Shown in pieces: positions 58,856 to 64,000 of a DNA stretch of 64,000 nt. The stretch is from Lucinisca nassula (Eukaryota; Mollusca; Bivalvia; Lucinida; Lucinidae), in assembly GCA_963580285.1 (NCBI GenBank), contig OY757015.1:148240082-148304081 (forward strand). The letters run 5' to 3'. Under the pieces are notes generated by a model that saw nothing but the letters and a program-made list of their open reading frames with translations, searched no databases and was not told the DNA's origin. Within the stretch, counting starts at the first letter, position 1, and every line of letters begins with the position of its first letter. The translations under genes were made by a program, and so were the position numbers.

Positions 58856-60289
58856 AAAATAGCTATGTTTCCGCTTACCCGACTGACCCTGCTTCAAACC
58901 TCCCTCCCCCGACTCAACAATTTTTATCAGTAAAAGAAAAAAATTAAAACATAGACCCTACCATATTCAATTTCCGACCCTACTCAGTGTCGTCTTTGCA
59001 TTTTCCCATAGTAGTTTCAGGTTTTTATTACATGCATTTAGTATCTACCAAATTACAGAGCTGACTTTTTGGGCATCTAAAATGAATTGTGGTTTGAAAG
59101 ACCCACATCAAAGTAAATGAATCAAACAATTTCAAGTTACTCTAGTCCTTCCTTTTCTGGAAACCATAGACAAACAGTGCGAACCCGTATCAGACATGCG
59201 GCGTCTGAACAGGATTTACACAATTTTCTGAAAGGATTTCTGTCACAAATAGAATAAAACCGACAAAAATGACTAGGCACCCTAAATGACAAATTAACAT
59301 GTGTAACATTTAACAATTGAATAGTCCAAAAGTATACAAGCATTTTTTATTGCCATAGGAAACATATATGTAGCTTGTTATCATGTATATGAATGTTACT
59401 GTATTATTGTAATAAGCCAATGAGCAGTTGTGGCTTCTTGCATTAAAAGAATAATGCTACGGTAGTATTGCAGTGAAATCATTATACAGGACCCGAAAAT
59501 CGAACGCGACAACTCCAGAACCATACCATTCTGGATAGTATGCGACTGATTTACGGGGCATGGTGTGTTTGTTGTGTTATTTGTGTATTTAAATATGTTA
59601 ATCGGTAAATATACTCGTAATTTATCAAGGACCTTCGAGAGTTCAGAGTTCAAGCGTGACACGCCTATTCCATGTTTTAGGGGAAGCAGGTTTCGGATTT
59701 GTTTTTTTCATATTATTTTTAAAAATAAATATTTTGTTTGATAATGCCATTATGAAAAAGTCGTTGCCAATTGGTAGATATGATGCACTGCGAATCTCAT
59801 TAAAACTATATCACCCAGTGTATATAATATTTATTAAATGCCAGATCTTGATAATTTCTCTTTTGGAATGCTAAAACAAAAAAGTAGGTCCCACGGCATC
59901 AGGAAAAATCATAACTATTAACGCAAAACATGCGCCTTTATAGAAATAGTACTAGGCTTAAGTGAAAATCCAAAATTCTATTACATTACTGACGTCACTC
60001 AATGCTTGTATTGCTAAGTTCATTACCTATTTCTGTATATTGCGTATTATGGGCATAAGGAACAGAACATTACCCTATACGTGACCTTTATTGCCTTTAC
60101 GAAAACATACACACTTTCAGTCGTGAGGGTCTTGAAAAATTAAAGCAAGGTTTTGCTGTCCAACCAAGTTCATAGCGATGGTGAGGCGGTTCCACGAGGA
60201 TATGCTGCACGGGTCTAAAATAATGGTGAGCTTTTTCATCTATTTCCTGCGACAAACGGGGTAAAGCTGAAGCGACATGAAGTCATCTA
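58856..60289. other. Mostly unrecognised; repeat-W copy 2
   Basis: A TTAA-MITE hairpin scrap lies at ~59170-59225. Repeat-W copy 2 (~59620-59825) matches ~50640-50850. No coding region is supported. Confidence 0.45.
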
Positions 60290-61795
60290 ACATGCTCACA
60301 AATGCTTTCCAGGATGGTGAAAATGGTATACTTATTAGGCGTCGCTTTGATGGAAACTTTTCAAACTTGGAAAGTGACAGGCCAAATTCAGGGTGCAAAC
60401 AGAGGTCCTCGATAAGTTCCTCTATGCCAAGGACATGGCAAAGTGTGCTACAACAGAACAGAAGATGCAAAATGGTGAAAATGATGTATCTGACTCCTGT
60501 GGCAGGTATGACCTCACAATTCGAATCAAAACGACTGAGGTGGTCTATATACCAGCACCTAGCAAACCTGATAAGGATCCCGCCATCAGAGTGAAAAGTC
60601 AGAGATTGCAAGTTGCAGATAAATTCACCTACATCGGGAACACACTGCCAAGAGTTGTACATATTGATGATGAAAATCATGGCCAGAATTGCCAAAGCTA
60701 GTGAAGCATTAGGCCGACAACGTGATAGTGTTTGGGATTGATGTTGAAGTAGACTTGACACAAAGCTGAAAAGTAAAAGTGTAGGCAATGATCAGGAGTC
60801 GATACAATTAACCCACACCTCCTATCAGAGACACCAAAGGGAAAAAATCACACACATTAAATAACTAGACCCTAATGGAAACATTAATAGCGGAGAGCCA
60901 AAATGACAATTACTTTCCCATAAAATGACCAATTGGCTATCCAAAACAAAAAAGATATAAGCAATACACACATTCACAGACAAGCCATTTCCAAAAATAA
61001 ACCGCGACAGAAGAACCGCATTGGAACCATCAGTGAAAAGAAAAGATTTTACGCGGCCACAATCCTCGACCATACTTCCGTCGCAATTTAGTCAGCTCAT
61101 TTGTTCTGTCCGCATAAGGACTTTTTCACTGTCACTTCTTTTTCCTAACTAATCAGTGCAGCCTCTCGGAGAACAAAAAAAAATCAAACAACCACAGAGA
61201 TGAACCAACGTTGAGGACTCGACAGCAAGAAACCACTGAAATGCTGGAGCAAAAGAAAACCAACAGTTAGACGCCGATTGGCCCAACCAGAGACAGAGCA
61301 TCAGGCATCGGCCATACATTGCATAAAATAAATTCTAATTCTCTTTAATGTTTACGATGGAACCGTCATAGAATCTGAGGCCTGACCAACCGGCGGGAAT
61401 CAAAGAGGGAAGCAAAGTTGTGAAAGTCTGAAGAGCTGTGGTGCTGTCAACACTATATTGTGTATCTGAGACGTGGTCAGTTTACCAACGGCACTCTAAA
61501 GAACTGTACCACTTCGTACAAGCTGTCTTAGAAAGCTTTTAAAGATTAAATGGCAAGTCTGGATCCCGGACACAGAAGTCATGAAAACGGCAGGGATGCA
61601 GAGTGCACATGCTCTTCTTAAACTGGAACAGATTAGTGGAGAATTAGAAATAGGCAACCGTTCCCATGGTGGTCAGAAGACGCGTTTCAAGGACACACGC
61701 AAAGCCTCCCATAAGGAATTAAACATACCAACACAGTTATGTGAACAAATTGTACAAGACCGAGCAAATATGCCTCATCGGAAGGGGTACTAGTG
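60290..61795 (+). pseudogene. Decayed LINE-3 reverse-transcriptase C-terminal part, split by repeat-V
   Basis: Plus-strand fragments in shifting frames: AFQDGENGILIRRRFDG, LDKFLYAKDMAKCATTEQKM (the RT catalytic YADD box with the first Asp changed to Lys), CGRYDLTIRIKTTEVVYIPA, QRLQVADKFTYIGNTLPRVV (60290-60766). After the 60772-61420 insertion: SKELYHFVQA, TAGMQSAHALLKLEQI, GGQKTRFKDTRKASHKELNI and a near-end MPHRKGY with a stop at 61791-61793. It corresponds to the end of the RT domain and the C-terminal domain of a non-LTR element. It is inactive: RT box lost, several frameshifts, 5' part missing. Confidence 0.75.
60772..61420 (+). repeat. Repeat-V, long copy inserted in LINE-3, 5-bp duplication
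   Basis: 649 bp from AGTAAAAGTGTAGGCAATG to AAAGAGGGAAGCAAAGTTG, flanked by TGAAA at 60767-60771 and 61421-61425. Removing it restores the LINE-3 sequence ...CTGAAAGTCTGAAGAGCTGTG. It defines both ends of the family. No terminal inverted repeats were seen. Confidence 0.85.
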
Positions 61796-62289
61796 TAGAT
61801 GAGAAAACAAAATCGGCGAAGGCGGGTAGAAACGTGCACAGCGCAAAGCCAGAGTAAAAACATTACCAACAGAGCTGTCTTCCTCTAACCTTTGTACCCA
61901 TATCTGAAACAGACACTTCAGAGCTAGAATTGGTCTGATGAGCCATCTTAGAACACACAAACATTAGCATTCCTCGCATGTAATTAAGATTGGTTATTGT
62001 CAGTAACGACAGACGAACTATTAGCTTATATTATTCTGGACCCCGAGTCGAATAAATTTTACGACAGTTCTAATACATTCTCTTAACAAGAGGTTACGGT
62101 CAACATATTCTTAGTCTTTACACTGATTCTGAAATTTATCACAAACATTACTACATTAAAATATCATTCATAAATAAGGATTGAATTTTATTGATTTGCC
62201 TAGTATCTTCAGGGGCAGTTATGTGATTTAATCAGTCCCTTCATATTTTCAAAATACATGTACTGAAACACCCATAATTTGCTATAAGT
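61796..62289. other. No recognisable feature
   Basis: AT-rich sequence after LINE-3. Nothing supported. Confidence 0.4.
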
Positions 62290-62945
62290 ACAACAAAAAC
62301 ATCGACATTGATGCCCAGGAAGAGTCACAATAAAAGATTACAGCCTGTCATTGACACCAAGAGGAAGGCTTACCATTACGCAAACACGCCTATACAAATA
62401 TATCGCCACCTTTATCGCCGAAATAATGACAATTTTAAGATGAAAAATTGTGATATTTTTCTTATTTCTGCTCAAAATATAGATTGTTGGCACTCGTTAG
62501 AACCGCCTCATCGAGGTGGTTCTAACGAGTACCCACAATCTATATTTTTGAGCAGAAATAAGAAAAATAAGGTTTACCCCTGTAAACCCCAGTTTTACTA
62601 TATAAAAGTGGGATTCCAGGGGGTCAAAATTATATAGGCGTGTTTTCTTGATGTAACAATGAGGAAAACACAGAAAGGAAAAAGTGAATCACAAACATCA
62701 CAACAACTAGCTCTCTCTTCACCAAAAGAGGTGATCAGGGTGCAACAGGCACAATTAATGAAAATTAAAAAAATAATAATTAGAATTATAATAATACACG
62801 ACCAGAAGCGCACACAACATGAAGAGTCCCGTCGGAAAATCCGACAAAGCTACATTTTAATAAAACACATTAGCACCTCCGCCTTAGCACGGCCAGTAGC
62901 GAGGGCCAATCGGGAGTACCTGTTCAATCGATCATTTGTACTTCC
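62290..62945. mobile_element. Composite repeat with intact MITE-H at 62374-62653
   Basis: The MITE-H (280 bp, CATTACGCAAACACGCCTAT to ATAGGCGTGTTTTCTTGATG, perfect core) is flanked by the same sequences as the 43.6-kb composite: GATTACAGCCTGTCATTGACACC on the left and GTGAATCACAAACATCACA...GATCAGGGTGCAAC on the right. The last part (62870-62945) has the ACCTCCGCCTTAGCACGGCCAG scrap related to repeat-V. Confidence 0.75.
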
Positions 62946-63210
62946 GTCACGAAAACACGCCTATATAATTCTGACCCCCTTGAATCCCACTTTTTGTATA
63001 GTCAAACTGGGGCTTATGTTTCTTATATCTGCTCTAAAATATAGATTGTGAGTACTGGTTAGAACCGCCTCGGCGAGGCGGTTCTCACGAGTACCCACAA
63101 TCTATATTTTGAGCAGAAATAAGAAAAATATCACCTTTTTTCATCTTAAAATTTTCATTTTTTCGGTGATAAAGGTTGCAATGTATTTCTATAGGCGTGT
63201 TTTCGTAATT
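62946..63210. mobile_element. MITE-H, inverted orientation (62.95 kb)
   Basis: A 265-bp copy from GTCACGAAAACACGCCTATA to ATAGGCGTGTTTTCGTAATT, core TTAGAACCGCCTCGGCGAGG and complement. Opposite in orientation to the 62.37-kb copy, so the two form a large inverted pair. Confidence 0.8.
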
Positions 63211-63313
63211 CCAACACCTTTGTTTCAGATCTTGATTTAAACACTCCCGCTACCTCAGATTGTAAAGACCTAGTATATTGCTATCCAGCAGCTGGCTGTA
63301 TATTTATAAGGAA

Positions 63314-63541
63314 TTAACCCTTTTTGTACCAAATGGAATCTTCCTCCTTATATATAGCAGGAGTCCATTTCAAAATTTAGGGGTGTCAGGTTGGGTCTTC
63401 TTCGAAATTTATTTGGAAAATGACTGAATTTTAGCAAACAGTGGAGGCCCTGATCAGACGCCGCTTTCTGCTGCGTCTGATCTGGGTCTGCGCTGTTTGC
63501 CAGGGTACCCGTTTTGGGGTTTCTGGTACTAAATGGGTTAA
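63314..63541. mobile_element. TTAA-flanked MITE (piggyBac-like), copy 2
   Basis: A 228-bp inverted copy of 8001-8231: TTAACCCTTTTTGTACCAAA at one end and TGGTACTAAATGGGTTAA at the other, with the hairpin GATCAGACGCCGC...GCGTCTGATC. Confidence 0.82.
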
Positions 63542-63703
63542 AAAATAATTCCTGATTCTGGGATACGAAAAATAACTTCAAAATGACCGAAATACCTATT
63601 TCCACCTAAAATTGATTTTCAGTAAGCGTAGGGAAGTAAATGCCGCCGCCTTAAATGAATTCGATAATAGAATGTGTAAGCGAGAGTATGTTAAGCATAA
63701 ATA

Positions 63704-64000
63704 AAATAGAACGGGAGGCAATGATCAGCCATCGATACAATCAGCCCACAGCTCCCATCAGAGACACCAAAGGGAAAGACACACAAACATGAAACAACAC
63801 ACCCTAATGGAAACGCCAACAGCGGAAAGCCAAAAGGACAGTTACTTCTCCACAAAATGGCCAATAGGCTATCCAAAATAAAGCTAAAATAGAAGTAGAG
63901 GCAATGATCAGGAATCGATACAATCAACCCATAGCTCCCATCAGAGACACCAAAGGGAAAGAAACACAAACATGCAACAACAGACCTAAGGGAAACACCA
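63704..64000 (+). repeat. Two head-to-tail truncated repeat-V copies
   Basis: 63704-63883 begins GGGAGGCAATGATCAGCCATCG and stops at CCAAAATAAAGC. A second copy begins at ~63885 with AGAAGTAGAGGCAATGATC and runs off the window end. It may be a tandem duplication or two separate insertions. Confidence 0.7.

Noticed and set aside
60240..60788. A 182-residue minus-strand open frame
   Set aside because: It is antisense to recognisable LINE-3 reverse-transcriptase sequence on the plus strand.

Overview
This is eukaryotic, intron-rich, AT-rich nuclear DNA, most likely from a bivalve mollusc. That placement is inferred from the repeat content: tRNA-derived SINEs, elements with a central minisatellite followed by a GACA/GGAC microsatellite, and hairpin MITEs of the kinds common in clams and mussels. 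There are no operons, no bacterial gene layout and no CRISPR. Most of the window is transposable-element sequence.

One host gene can be assembled on the + strand from four small exons: 23743-23773, 29774-29854, 42009-42149 and 56627-56769. All three introns are phase 1 with GT-AG ends. The joined frame is 396 nt and encodes a 131-residue secreted protein: a signal peptide, two Kazal protease-inhibitor domains with every cysteine in register, and a short tail. A TATA box lies at 23671-23678. The introns are about 6.0, 12.2 and 14.5 kb and consist largely of repeats.

Layout: 1-7.4 kb holds MITE fragments, hairpins, a CRE-bearing foldback repeat and a 164-bp minisatellite element. 8.0-10.3 kb has a TTAA-flanked MITE and a 191-bp satellite element nested in a hairpin MITE. 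10.7-11.9 kb has unrecognised coding remnants split by a foldback (FB-like) element whose arms are 21-bp palindromic repeats. 12.0-15.2 kb has MITEs and a Tc1-like remnant. 15.24-23.03 kb is a mariner into which a full-length 6.46-kb I-superfamily LINE has inserted, with a 12-bp target duplication. 23.7-56.8 kb is the Kazal gene, whose introns hold a 5'-truncated LINE, many SINEs with target duplications, nested MITEs, an almost perfect 317-bp duplication, a long GT microsatellite and minisatellite elements. 57-64 kb has more MITEs and SINE fragments, a third decayed LINE and a 0.65-kb interspersed repeat.

Nothing here is a co-operating gene cassette. The biology is one secreted inhibitor gene and a dense record of nested insertions that gives relative ages for several elements. 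Family names such as SINE-A, MITE-H and repeat-V are local labels. All homology calls are from reading the sequence; no database search was run.
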